64,000 bases of DNA from Winogradskyella wandonensis (GTDB lineage Bacteria > Bacteroidota > Bacteroidia > Flavobacteriales > Flavobacteriaceae): assembly GCF_004346845.1 (NCBI RefSeq), contig NZ_SMGI01000002.1, positions 1 through 64,000 on the forward strand, read 5' to 3'. The number at the start of each line of letters is the position of its first letter. Position 1 is the first letter of the stretch. A model generated the notes under the pieces. The model worked only from the letters and a program-made list of their open reading frames with translations, was not told the origin of the DNA and made no database searches. Positions 41,896 through 51,252 of this stretch are shown here, one piece after another. A program made the position numbers and the translations under genes.

Positions 41896-42798
41896 TTATA
41901 TTGATTTAAATGCAGCTAATACAATACTCTGAATTGGGCTAGACAAATAAGGTAAAACTATACCAGAAAAATTCTGATGAGATTTTACTATATATTTTCT
42001 TAATAATGTATGTGTACTCTTTTCATTTTTTGCGTTAATCATTAATTGATTCAACTGAAAAATTATTTGCTGATCAAATTGATCCTCATCATAAATTCCA
42101 ATACTTAACATAGCAAATGCACTCTCTGCGGCTTGTTTAAATGGGTTAATGACGTTCTCTACTCTCTCCAATCTTAACTCCTGTCTATTAAGTAAGCAAA
42201 TTCCAATTGTTTCATTTCCTCTATTTTGAGCATCTATTCCTCTAATTCTAATTCCATCTCCAGAAGGATCATTAAAAAAATCAAAATAAGCTTCTGGGTC
42301 ATCGACTTCTGGATGAAGTAGATAAGGCATTTCATCAAGTAACGGTGTATTCTCTGCTCTTTGATGATTTAAATTTAACTGTGCATTTGCTAAAAAGCTT
42401 GGCGTATAAACTCTAATACCTAAAATTGGGAATTTTGAATGTTTGGCTCCTTCGCGATTACATTTTACACACGAAGGCAATAAATTAGTCCATTCATAAC
42501 ATAACCAATAATAACCATTATGTGTGTTATCTTCAACAACTTTCTTTTTGGGTCTATAATGTTCTATATCTGCTTTCGCAAGCCTTTCACAATAAGCGCA
42601 CTTATTATAATAACTTAATGCTAGTTGATCCTCAACTCTAGACCTTTTCTCATCTGGATTCCCATAAGATTCTCTATAGATGGCATCTGTTATATCATCT
42701 TTTGTCATATTAGTAGCAATATCTAACAAAGCGTTAGCAGTATCTTGACTTGCTAATGTGGCTGTTTTATGATTGTCAGGTTTAGTTACAAATCTCAT
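41896..42798 (-). CDS. HNH nuclease, Septu PtuB-like
   Basis: The 300-residue protein has an HNH region of the TIGR02646 kind: CAYCERLAKADIEHYRPKKK (about residues 72-91) and, later, CYEWTNLLPSCVKCN, giving two CxxC knuckles and the D-I-E-H-Y core. Such proteins partner overlapping AAA ATPases in Septu and some retron systems. Its start overlaps the ATPase stop by 4 bases, supporting a PtuA/PtuB-like pair. It could cut phage or host DNA when released by the ATPase. Confidence 0.8.
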   Translation of the reverse strand: MRFVTKPDNHKTATLASQDTANALLDIATNMTKDDITDAIYRESYGNPDEKRSRVEDQLALSYYNKCAYCERLAKADIEHYRPKKKVVEDNTHNGYYWLCYEWTNLLPSCVKCNREGAKHSKFPILGIRVYTPSFLANAQLNLNHQRAENTPLLDEMPYLLHPEVDDPEAYFDFFNDPSGDGIRIRGIDAQNRGNETIGICLLNRQELRLERVENVINPFKQAAESAFAMLSIGIYDEDQFDQQIIFQLNQLMINAKNEKSTHTLLRKYIVKSHQNFSGIVLPYLSSPIQSIVLAAFKSI

Positions 42799-44528
42799 TT
42801 TCTTTTATTTTCAAATCTTTCAATCAATTCTTTCTCTCTTTCATCCGTAATAAATTCTTGGATTTTGCCTTCTAGTTTATTTACAAACTCAACTTCGGCA
42901 AAAGTTTTCTCTGTTCTCACAAATGTTCCTTTTTCTCTATTTTCATTAGAAATATTATCCATACCAAATATTGGCGAGGTCAATATTGTGTTTGGTAATA
43001 ATTCTTCCAAGTAGATTTTATCATCTATTCTTTCAATGTATGTACCTTTCTCTAAATTTCTTTTTACAACACAAATGACACTGTCTTTTGGTGCTCCCAA
43101 TAAAGGAATCGGACTATGTGTAGAAACTATAAATTGGACTTTAGGAAAGGCAGCAGTTAACTGTTCAACAAAATGTTTTTGAAATTTCGGATGTAAATGA
43201 ATATCTATCTCATCAATAAAAACAACGCCACGTAGTTCTCCTGGATCATCAATATCTGGTTGCTGTCTGTATAATCTAACAAGTAAGTCACTCATCATAG
43301 ATAATATGCTCATATAACCAGATGATAGTTTTTCTATTCCCACCGCATCAAATAATTTATCTTCACCATCCTTTTCTCTGAATAGCGTAACTGGAATATC
43401 ATTGACTTTCATTCCAAACTTTACTTCTCCAACATTTAAAAGAAGACCCTCTAAAAACTCTTTAATCGCATAAGTACGACTTGCAAATTCTTGGTTATTA
43501 TCAGAATTATACCATTCTGAAAATTGCGACTCCAAATCCAATAAATAAGCATTATTGCTAAATAACGTGTTTGAATGTCCATTTTTACTCCTTGCTTGTT
43601 TGAGTTGATTACTACTTAAACCTCCATATATTGGATTTAACCTAAAAGGACCATAGGCAGCAAACCCTAAAAGTAAAGGTCTTACTCTACCTGTTTTGAG
43701 GTTTGCTTTTCTATGAAAATGAAGCTTAATAGAAGTATCTGAATTTGTGTAAATTTTACAATCAAATCGATTTATATTGTTGGTCTCGTTAGCGTTTAAT
43801 TTTCTAAAACCAATAGTTCTAGCTAATGCTTTTAGAATATTACTTTTACCAACACCATTTTCACCTGTCAAAAACACCCATTGTGCTTTAAAAGGAATAG
43901 ATGAAAATTCTAGTTGTTTTATTGATTTATAGTTACTTATTTTAAATCCACTAATTTTTGAAGGTCTAATATTCTGAAGTTCCTCTTCATATCTTTCAAT
44001 TCTAGTTTTATATTCAATTATTTTATTTAGGTCTTTTATAAAGGTTTTATTTTCAATAATACCTATCCCGTAATCAGACTTCTCTTCTCTTCTAACGATT
44101 TCATCAATAATTGGCCAGAATTTGGTTAAAAACTCAAACAAGCTATCTTGTAAATTTTTGCTTTCAAATTGAACATCTAATTTCCCTCCATCAGTTCTAA
44201 ACTCCTTTTCTCGCACATTTAAACCTAATGAAGGAAAGACTTGATCCAATAAAAAATCAAATTTTCTTCCCTCATCTGTCATAGAAAAATGGAGCCAACA
44301 ATGACCTTCATAATTTACCATAAATGCAATGTTTGGCAGTTTAGTTCTCCAGTCGTCACCAGTCCAAAACCCTACAGCTAGATATTCATTATTACCCAAA
44401 AACCAGAAGCCTTCTTCTAATCTGTTTGATCTATTGGTTTTCCTTGGTCTAAATTTAAATTCAGGGTTTAATCTAAAATGTTCATAGAGTAATTCAAATA
44501 GCTCATTATGTATCTTGGTTATTGCCAT
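42795..44528 (-). CDS. AAA ATPase, Septu PtuA-like
   Basis: The 577-residue protein has an N-terminal domain of about 190 residues that I do not recognise. An ABC/RecF-type ATPase follows: FLTGENGVGKSNILKALA (Walker A, about residues 217-234), GIEKLSSGYMS (signature), GVVFIDEIDIHLHPK (Walker B) and FIVSTHSPIPLL (His switch). With the overlapping HNH gene it forms a Septu-like pair. Known PtuA proteins guard and gate the nuclease. The unusual N-terminal domain could be the trigger sensor. It sits inside a type I restriction operon. Confidence 0.8.
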   Translation of the reverse strand: MAITKIHNELFELLYEHFRLNPEFKFRPRKTNRSNRLEEGFWFLGNNEYLAVGFWTGDDWRTKLPNIAFMVNYEGHCWLHFSMTDEGRKFDFLLDQVFPSLGLNVREKEFRTDGGKLDVQFESKNLQDSLFEFLTKFWPIIDEIVRREEKSDYGIGIIENKTFIKDLNKIIEYKTRIERYEEELQNIRPSKISGFKISNYKSIKQLEFSSIPFKAQWVFLTGENGVGKSNILKALARTIGFRKLNANETNNINRFDCKIYTNSDTSIKLHFHRKANLKTGRVRPLLLGFAAYGPFRLNPIYGGLSSNQLKQARSKNGHSNTLFSNNAYLLDLESQFSEWYNSDNNQEFASRTYAIKEFLEGLLLNVGEVKFGMKVNDIPVTLFREKDGEDKLFDAVGIEKLSSGYMSILSMMSDLLVRLYRQQPDIDDPGELRGVVFIDEIDIHLHPKFQKHFVEQLTAAFPKVQFIVSTHSPIPLLGAPKDSVICVVKRNLEKGTYIERIDDKIYLEELLPNTILTSPIFGMDNISNENREKGTFVRTEKTFAEVEFVNKLEGKIQEFITDEREKELIERFENKRK

Positions 44529-44533
44529 GTTAT

Positions 44534-45112
44534 TTATTTTAACGCATATATTAAATCAATGCCAGAAAAAATAGTTAACCCCAAAGTTTTTGTTTCTTCT
44601 TGCACAGCTAAATCATGACTTTCTTTATTTCTAATTACCTTTAAAAGCATAGCATTTTCGAATTGCCTTAGAGTAATCCAACTACACTTTTTAGCATGTT
44701 CTAATAAATTATGTAACATTGGTTTTCCCTTAAAAGACTCGTCTTTATTTGCTTTTTCTTTTAATTTATTTTCTACCACTTTTGCTAATACTCTAACTGC
44801 TTCTGTTGTTCTTCCTTCGTTTAAATTAGAAATTACCGTTTCCAACTCAATATGAACAGTAAAATCTAAAGTATCTATCGATGTTTTTAACTTTTCTAAC
44901 TCTGCAATAATACCAAGATCTACATTTTGTTGTGTTTTTAGGTATTTCTCTAACAAACTCAAATAAGCTTTCTTAGTGTCATAATTATCTTTTCGTAATT
45001 TTTTAATTATACGATCTGTTTTAATGGCACGGTTATGTTTATCATTAAATAACCATGCTATAAGTAACCCAAGAACAGCTATAACTAACCAAAACATATC
45101 TTTACCTTTCAT
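44534..45112 (-). CDS. membrane-anchored HEPN-like protein in the restriction operon
   Basis: The 192-residue protein has an N-terminal membrane helix (residues 6-22, MFWLVIAVLGLLIAWLF), a coiled part (about 28-95) and a helical C-terminal domain. RTTEAVRVLAKVVENKL and IRNKESHDLAV in that domain give the R-x4-H motif (Arg161, His166) of HEPN domains. HEPN proteins are often RNases or partners of nucleases in defence. The gene lies 3 bases after hsdS and 5 before the ATPase gene. It could be an abortive-infection RNase, or a structural HEPN lacking activity. Confidence 0.65.
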   Translation of the reverse strand: MKGKDMFWLVIAVLGLLIAWLFNDKHNRAIKTDRIIKKLRKDNYDTKKAYLSLLEKYLKTQQNVDLGIIAELEKLKTSIDTLDFTVHIELETVISNLNEGRTTEAVRVLAKVVENKLKEKANKDESFKGKPMLHNLLEHAKKCSWITLRQFENAMLLKVIRNKESHDLAVQEETKTLGLTIFSGIDLIYALK

Positions 45113-45115
45113 ACC

Positions 45116-46300
45116 CTAAAACACCTGATTAATTAAACTTTTTTGTAAGGCTTTGGAACTTGATATTTTTGATTCTAATTCAAATATTGAGTTTTCAAAT
45201 TGCTTCAATTTATTTACAATTTCCTTTTGAACGGAAATATCATATTTAGGGATTTTTAATTTTTTCATTCCCTTTAAATCTAGATGCAAGACTGTTGTCC
45301 CTGGGGAATATGCAAATAAGAACCAATGCACCCAGCCCGCCTTAAGAACATAATATAAATAGTCTCGTAGTAGGTTCTTATCGCTAATCTGTATGGCTAT
45401 TAAATCCATTGTGAAAAGCATTCTTGTATTCTGATAGACAGATGGATGAAGTGGATACCCAACAACTCTACCTTCCCTCGTTATATCAGTACAAGCTATA
45501 ATTAAATCTTCATTCTTTGCGAAATGGTCTTCTTTAAAGGCTCCTTTGTAATACTTCATCCCTCCTGTGTTAAATCCACCACCTCTCTCTATTGACTTTA
45601 AGTTTAATAGAGGTATTCCATTTTCTTCATCTGAATAATCAGAACTCTTGTATGTTACTCCTTTTCTAGTCTGAATTACATCACCTAAAGTCCAATATTC
45701 CTTAAAATCCCTCGGTACTGACTCTTCAATTTCTACTTGGTAAGCAATTTTTAATTTTTCTAATATTGCAATGTCACTCTCAATCACCTCATCCATAGCC
45801 CAAAGTAATTCAGCAAGTTTGGCTTGTTGGTCTTTTGATGGTAGTAGGAATTCGTAATTGGCTAAATCTTTAAATTTTACACGAGGTGATAAACCACCAG
45901 CCGAATGTTTTACGGCATAATCGAAAAACTTATCGTTTTGAACTATAAATGGTAGTAACTCTGGAAGTAAATTATCCTTTGCTCTAAATACGGTTATATC
46001 TCCTGAACAAATACCACTAAATTTAGCTTGTGCTGCTTTTTTTAGATATGCTCTACGTCTTCCAAATAGAACATCGTCAACTGCAAATTTCTTTGTGAAT
46101 GTGGTACTTTCTTCAATACCATTAGAATTGCGAAGATGAATATCTTCACTTATAATATGTTCTAATCCTACAACATGCTCAATATTATCACCAATTGGGT
46201 CTTTTGTAGATTCTTTAGGTTCAAAAACAACATCTCCAAATTTGACTGGAAGCCAATTCGATTTATCCATTACAATTTTCTTATCCAATACTTCTTCCAT
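45116..46300 (-). CDS. hsdS: type I restriction system, HsdS specificity subunit
   Basis: The 394-residue protein has two target-recognition halves. The first (about 15-175) has FGDVVFEPKES and LSPRVKFKDLANYEFLLPS, then a conserved helix with QQAKLAELLWAMDEVIESDI. The second (about 205-365) has YWTLGDVIQTRKGVTYKSSD and GMKKLKIPKYDISVQKEIV and a final helix. It decides which DNA sequence is modified or cut. Its ATG shares one base with the stop of the second hsdM, so translation is coupled to that methylase and not to the first one. Confidence 0.88.
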   Translation of the reverse strand: MEEVLDKKIVMDKSNWLPVKFGDVVFEPKESTKDPIGDNIEHVVGLEHIISEDIHLRNSNGIEESTTFTKKFAVDDVLFGRRRAYLKKAAQAKFSGICSGDITVFRAKDNLLPELLPFIVQNDKFFDYAVKHSAGGLSPRVKFKDLANYEFLLPSKDQQAKLAELLWAMDEVIESDIAILEKLKIAYQVEIEESVPRDFKEYWTLGDVIQTRKGVTYKSSDYSDEENGIPLLNLKSIERGGGFNTGGMKYYKGAFKEDHFAKNEDLIIACTDITREGRVVGYPLHPSVYQNTRMLFTMDLIAIQISDKNLLRDYLYYVLKAGWVHWFLFAYSPGTTVLHLDLKGMKKLKIPKYDISVQKEIVNKLKQFENSIFELESKISSSKALQKSLINQVF

Positions 46301-47766
46301 TAATTATCAAGTATTTCAAAAAGTTCATTCATTGATTTTTTCAACTGTTTTGAAGAATCTTCCCAATTATCATAAACATCTTCAAAATTTACTTCAGTTT
46401 CCATACTTAGATCCTGCGTTCTCACATACAAACTAATAGACATGTTACCATCATTTGCAAGTACTTCTTCATTAGTCATTAAAGCTGAAAAATTTTCTAT
46501 ATCAGTAAAATCTTGATAAGCCTTAAAAATTCTATTAATGTGTTTTTCTTCTAAAAATCCCATTGTTTTTTCTTGTTTTACTTCTTCAACAGCATTTATA
46601 AATAAGATTTTTCCTTTTTTATCTTCGCTCTTATTCGTTTTGGTAATTAACAAACAGGCTTCCATTGGTGAATTATAAAACAAGTTTGGTCCTAAACCAA
46701 TGACACATTCTACTAAATCTTCTTCTATCATTTTCTTTCGCAAATCGACCTCTTTATCTCTAAACAAAACACCATGAGGCCACAATGAAATAGAGCGTCC
46801 GTTTTCAGCATCTAAACTTTTTTGTATATGTTGCTGAAATGCATAATCTGCGCAACCTTGAGGTGGCGTTCCCCAAAGATTACGTCCAAAAGGGTCGTTG
46901 GAAAATGCTTTTTGGTCCCAAGCTTTTATAGAGTAAGGCGGGTTTGCCAGAATCACATTAAAGGTTTTTAGGGTATCGTTTTCTAAAAATGCAGGTTGCG
47001 CAAGTGTGTCGCCACGTACAATGCTAAACTCTTCTATACCATGCATAAACATATTCATACGTGCTATGGCCGAGGTTATGAGGTTTATTTCTTGTCCGTA
47101 TAATTTTAGGGTTCGGTATTCCTTGCCTTCGTCACGTAAATGCAAAGCGCAGTTTAAGAGCAAACCACCAGAGCCACAGGTTGGGTCGTACACAGACTCT
47201 CCTGGTTGTGGGTCCATAATCATGGTCATGAGTTTTACAACCGTTCTATTGGTGTAAAACTCTGCTGCGGTATGTCCAGAATCGTCTGCAAACTCTTTTA
47301 TGAGGTACTCGTAAGCATTCCCAAGTTGGTCATCTGGTACGTTTTCTATATTAAGTTTGTGCTGTGAGTAGTGTTCAATAAGGTTGGTTAAGGTTTCGTC
47401 ACTTAACCTGTTTTTATTGGTCCAAGACGCATCGCCAAAAATACCATAAAGTGTTTCTGGGTTGGCTTTTTCAATAGTACGCATAGCGTTTTGTATGGCA
47501 ATACCAACATTTGTAGTGGTTTCACGTACAGTGTTCCAGTGGGCGTGTTCTGGCACTATAAAATGGTGGTTTTCGGCAAAGGCAGCGTATTCTAAATCGC
47601 CATCACTTTCTTTAAGTGCTTTTTCAAACTCTTCATCGTACACATCGCAAATACGTTTAAAAAACAATAACGGAAATATGTATTGTTTATAATCACCGGC
47701 ATCAATAGTACCACGTAAAGAGGTTGCTGCGCCCCAAAGGTATTTTTCTAGTTCTTTTTGAGTCAT
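46300..47766 (-). CDS. hsdM: type I restriction system, HsdM methylase subunit (second copy)
   Basis: The 488-residue protein has an N-terminal helical domain (LEKYLWGAATSLRGTIDAGD), the SAM-binding motif DPTCGSGGLLLN (about residues 193-204) and catalytic NPPY near residue 282, the form used for adenine methylation. The C-terminal part contacts HsdS. It is directly coupled to hsdS by a one-base overlap. It shares its layout and long stretches with the first hsdM (51074-49593) but differs at motif residues (NPPY against NPPF). Confidence 0.9.
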   Translation of the reverse strand: MTQKELEKYLWGAATSLRGTIDAGDYKQYIFPLLFFKRICDVYDEEFEKALKESDGDLEYAAFAENHHFIVPEHAHWNTVRETTTNVGIAIQNAMRTIEKANPETLYGIFGDASWTNKNRLSDETLTNLIEHYSQHKLNIENVPDDQLGNAYEYLIKEFADDSGHTAAEFYTNRTVVKLMTMIMDPQPGESVYDPTCGSGGLLLNCALHLRDEGKEYRTLKLYGQEINLITSAIARMNMFMHGIEEFSIVRGDTLAQPAFLENDTLKTFNVILANPPYSIKAWDQKAFSNDPFGRNLWGTPPQGCADYAFQQHIQKSLDAENGRSISLWPHGVLFRDKEVDLRKKMIEEDLVECVIGLGPNLFYNSPMEACLLITKTNKSEDKKGKILFINAVEEVKQEKTMGFLEEKHINRIFKAYQDFTDIENFSALMTNEEVLANDGNMSISLYVRTQDLSMETEVNFEDVYDNWEDSSKQLKKSMNELFEILDN

Positions 47767-47769
47767 ATG

Positions 47770-49590
47770 TTATGATAGTTCTTCTTCAATAATTTCTTGA
47801 TTATCCTCAATAAAATCTTGAGTATCTGTTACGTTTAGCACCTGAAATAATTTAGCTTTCAAAGTCTCCCTACGTGATTGATAAAACTCGAGAAACGTAT
47901 CCATTGTTAAATCGTTATTTAAAGGAATAAAATGCATGTTTTTATAATTAACTAAATCATGATCTTTGTAATTGCTAGTTAACCATTCATTAAATGGCGT
48001 TGCACTTTTTTCCAAGTTTTCAGTTTCTTGAATTAGCTGTAAATTTCCAATGGCATTAAAAGCATTTAGATAGTCGTTTCTTCGTTCTTCATCTTCTATT
48101 CCCATTTTAATTAATTCTTTATGCTTAAAATATTTTTTGGGATGAATATGGTCTTGATGAAACTTATAATTATGGTTTAGTGGATATAATAAGCTTAACA
48201 TCATATAAGCAAAGGCACTTCCATATTGCGTGTTTAGCAAGTGCTCAATAGTCTCTTCATCAAAACTTAAGGATTTATTAGTTCCTTTATACTTATCTAT
48301 GAGTTGTTGTAGAGGAAACTGCCCTAAATTAGCTGAAATAATAGTTCTGTAGGTTGGATATAAATTATCTGGTGTACCACCAAAAACACGTTTTAATAAA
48401 GCACGCACCAACCATTCTTTAATTGATTTTCTATTTTCAAGATGGTTGCTGCTATGTAATAATTCATCACCCAGATTATTCTTTTTAATAAAATAGGCTA
48501 TCGGGATAATGGCATTATAGGCTGTTAAGGTTTTACTGTTAAATCCAAAAGATGCAATGAGTTGTATAGCTAAGTTTAATGCCTTAGCTATATAATCCCA
48601 ATCAGATTCAATAAGGGCCATATTCTCGGCAGAAAAATTATTTACTTTAAACTTAATATCCTTTATATCAGAAAGCACGAGACAAGACTTTAACACCAAA
48701 TCTTTGTTAACATTAAATCCAGGATCAATAGCATTAATTTGATCGACAAATTTGTGGATGATTTCTCTTGCATCTTTATCTTGCCATTGCGCAGTAGCAA
48801 TGGATAATAATAAGTCTGAATAGCTCAACTTAGTACCTCCACTATTAACCCTAATAAAAATATGAAGCACTTTCTCTAGCTCAACAGATTTCTCTAAATA
48901 AAAGTTTATAAGTTCCTTTTGGTTAAAATACTGAAATAGTTTTGAAAGCGTATCTGATGCAAATTTGGTTTGCTCTTGATTATATTTAGAAGTATCCATT
49001 AATGAATGCTCAGCGATATATTTAAAAATATCTGGAAAATCATTAAACTTTATAGTTTGACCAACTTTAAACCAGTGATATTTATCTGGGTAAAGGTCAT
49101 TGAACTTTTTTAGTTCGTCATCAGACAAGAACCTGAAATCATACAATAACTCTGTGTTTTCGGCTTCGCCTAATAAATTTATATATAAATGCCTTTTAGG
49201 AAAAGCATGGTCACTCTTCCAATTATAGTTCGATAATTTATAAGCATAACTGCCTTTAAGGCCAATATACAATGAGGTCAATCGCTGCTGCCCGTCTAGG
49301 ATAGCAAAACGGTCCCTATCATTCTCTAGATACAATGGTTCATTATGTTTTTTATCCCTTTGGTGATAAACTGATAAAAACTTATAGAATTTAAAACGTT
49401 CTATGTTCTCAGCTTTTACTTTCCAAAATAAGAAAGTACTAATTGGATAATCACGCATTATTGAATCGAAAAGCAACTCAATTTGCTTGGTGTTCCAGAC
49501 AAACTCTCTTTGTATGGCTGGTAATATAAATTCTTCATCCTTGATAGATGTTACTGCCTCTTTTATAGATATTGGTTTTTCGTATGCCAT
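47770..49590 (-). CDS. GmrSD-like DUF262/DUF1524 protein
   Basis: The 606-residue protein has an N-terminal DUF262 domain: IPAIQREFVWNTKQIELLFD (about residues 22-41) and RFAILDGQQRLTSLY (about 94-108), which includes the DGQQR motif. Towards the C-terminus KFHQDHIHPKKYF and NAIGNLQLI fit the DUF1524 His-Me nuclease part. GmrSD proteins cleave modified phage DNA using nucleotides. Here the gene is wedged 2 bases after the first hsdM and 3 before the second, so it is an integral part of the restriction operon. Confidence 0.85.
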   Translation of the reverse strand: MAYEKPISIKEAVTSIKDEEFILPAIQREFVWNTKQIELLFDSIMRDYPISTFLFWKVKAENIERFKFYKFLSVYHQRDKKHNEPLYLENDRDRFAILDGQQRLTSLYIGLKGSYAYKLSNYNWKSDHAFPKRHLYINLLGEAENTELLYDFRFLSDDELKKFNDLYPDKYHWFKVGQTIKFNDFPDIFKYIAEHSLMDTSKYNQEQTKFASDTLSKLFQYFNQKELINFYLEKSVELEKVLHIFIRVNSGGTKLSYSDLLLSIATAQWQDKDAREIIHKFVDQINAIDPGFNVNKDLVLKSCLVLSDIKDIKFKVNNFSAENMALIESDWDYIAKALNLAIQLIASFGFNSKTLTAYNAIIPIAYFIKKNNLGDELLHSSNHLENRKSIKEWLVRALLKRVFGGTPDNLYPTYRTIISANLGQFPLQQLIDKYKGTNKSLSFDEETIEHLLNTQYGSAFAYMMLSLLYPLNHNYKFHQDHIHPKKYFKHKELIKMGIEDEERRNDYLNAFNAIGNLQLIQETENLEKSATPFNEWLTSNYKDHDLVNYKNMHFIPLNNDLTMDTFLEFYQSRRETLKAKLFQVLNVTDTQDFIEDNQEIIEEELS

Positions 49591-49592
49591 TA

Positions 49593-51074
49593 TTAAATGA
49601 ACTCTTTTAAAATAGTCTTAAATTTATCTTCTGCCTTTTGACTTTCAAACCAAGCTGCTTTCAAATCAGCTAAGGCTTCCTCAACGCTAGGTAGATTATC
49701 TTCTATGATTTTCTCCACGTATAGAGGAATATTCAAATTATAGTCATTTTCTTCAATCTCGTTCATTGAAGCTACTTTGACGTAATTTTCAACGTCTTCA
49801 TTGTTAGTGTACCAGTCAAATAATTGGTTAATATGCTCAGATTCTAAATAGTTTTGAGCCCTACCAACACGTACTTGGTCTGACCCATCAATAAATAAGA
49901 CTTTATTCTTTTTATTAGCTTCTTTATTTTGCTTAAATACCATAACACAAGCTGCTAATTGTGTCCCATAGAAAACATTTGGTGCTAAACCAATTACTGC
50001 CTCTAACAAATCATCTTCTAATAATCTCTTACGTATTTTACCTTCAGCACCTTTTCTAAACAGGGCGCCATGAGGTAATACAACAGTCATACGGCCGGTA
50101 CTATTCATAGACTTAATCATATGCTGCACCCAAGCCATATCGCCGTTTCCTTTTGGTGGTTCACCAGCAATGTTTCTTCCATAAGGGTCGTTGGCCCAAT
50201 TCTCTGCGCCCCAAGCTTTAAGTGAAAATGGAGGGTTTGCTATTACACAGTCAAAAGTTTTTAATCCATCAGCAGCAAAAAATGCTGGATTTCTTAATGT
50301 ATCTCCACGTGCAATCTGGAAGTCTTCTATGCCGTGTAAAAACATATTCATTCTAGCAATAGAGCTAGATGTTAGATTTTTCTCTTGACCGAACAGTCTA
50401 AGAGTTCTATAATCTTCATTGTTATCTTTTAAATGGTCAACACACTCTAAAAGCATTCCTCCTGTACCACATGCTGGGTCATAAATGCTTTCTCCCTGGT
50501 GCGGGTCAAGAATTAAACCTAGTAGATGTACAACAGACCGAGGTGTATAAAACTCACCCGCTTTTTTATTAGTTAAATCTGCAAAATGTTTAATTAAGTA
50601 TTCATAAGCATTACCTAATATATCCGGCTCTACTTGTGAGTTAGATAAATTGTACTGTGAAAAATGTTCAATGAGATCTATAAGAAGTCTATCTGAAAGT
50701 TTGTTTTTGTTACTCCATTGCGCATCGCCAAAAATACCATAAAGCGATTCTTGATTGGCTTGTTCTATACCGCGCAGCGCATGTTCGATTGACAAGCCAA
50801 CATTGACAGTTGTTTCTCTAACATCTTTCCAATGACATCCATTTGGAATTTCGAATCTATGAAATTCTGGCAAGGATGCGTATTCAACATCCCCGTCGGA
50901 TTCTTCAAATGCCGTTTTATATTCTTCATCATAAACATCTGATAAACGTTTAAAAAAAAGTAAGGGAAAAATATAAACTTTAAAGTCTGAAGCGTCAACT
51001 GGACCTTTAAGAATCCATGCGGCTTTAGATAAATATTGTTCGAGTTGAGATAAGGTAATTTTAGTTTGTTCCAT
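49593..51074 (-). CDS. hsdM: type I restriction system, HsdM methylase subunit (first copy)
   Basis: The 493-residue protein begins LEQYLSKAAWILKGPVDASD. It has the SAM motif DPACGTGGMLLE and catalytic NPPF near residue 285, typical of type I adenine methylases. C-terminal helices (IEDNLPSVEEALADLKAAWF) follow. It is the first gene of the defence operon. No hsdS follows it directly, so it either shares the single downstream hsdS with the second HsdM or modifies DNA in another complex. Confidence 0.9.
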   Translation of the reverse strand: MEQTKITLSQLEQYLSKAAWILKGPVDASDFKVYIFPLLFFKRLSDVYDEEYKTAFEESDGDVEYASLPEFHRFEIPNGCHWKDVRETTVNVGLSIEHALRGIEQANQESLYGIFGDAQWSNKNKLSDRLLIDLIEHFSQYNLSNSQVEPDILGNAYEYLIKHFADLTNKKAGEFYTPRSVVHLLGLILDPHQGESIYDPACGTGGMLLECVDHLKDNNEDYRTLRLFGQEKNLTSSSIARMNMFLHGIEDFQIARGDTLRNPAFFAADGLKTFDCVIANPPFSLKAWGAENWANDPYGRNIAGEPPKGNGDMAWVQHMIKSMNSTGRMTVVLPHGALFRKGAEGKIRKRLLEDDLLEAVIGLAPNVFYGTQLAACVMVFKQNKEANKKNKVLFIDGSDQVRVGRAQNYLESEHINQLFDWYTNNEDVENYVKVASMNEIEENDYNLNIPLYVEKIIEDNLPSVEEALADLKAAWFESQKAEDKFKTILKEFI

Positions 51075-51087
51075 AAATAGGTATAGG

Positions 51088-51097
51088 GACCTAGGTC
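51088..51097. promoter_or_regulatory. palindrome upstream of the defence operon
   Basis: GACCTAGGTC is a perfect 10-base palindrome 14 bases before the ATG of the first hsdM and could be an operator. The evidence is position and symmetry only. Confidence 0.3.
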
Positions 51098-51252
51098 ACT
51101 ACAATTTAAAAATTTCTTGTACTGTTTACTTTGGAGGTGAAGTAAAGAACATAAAAATAGAAATATCTATTATAAAACGAAATATTAACTTACCTATTTA
51201 ATATGGTTTTTTTTACAATACTCATAAAATGATTTCAATAAGAACGTATTTC

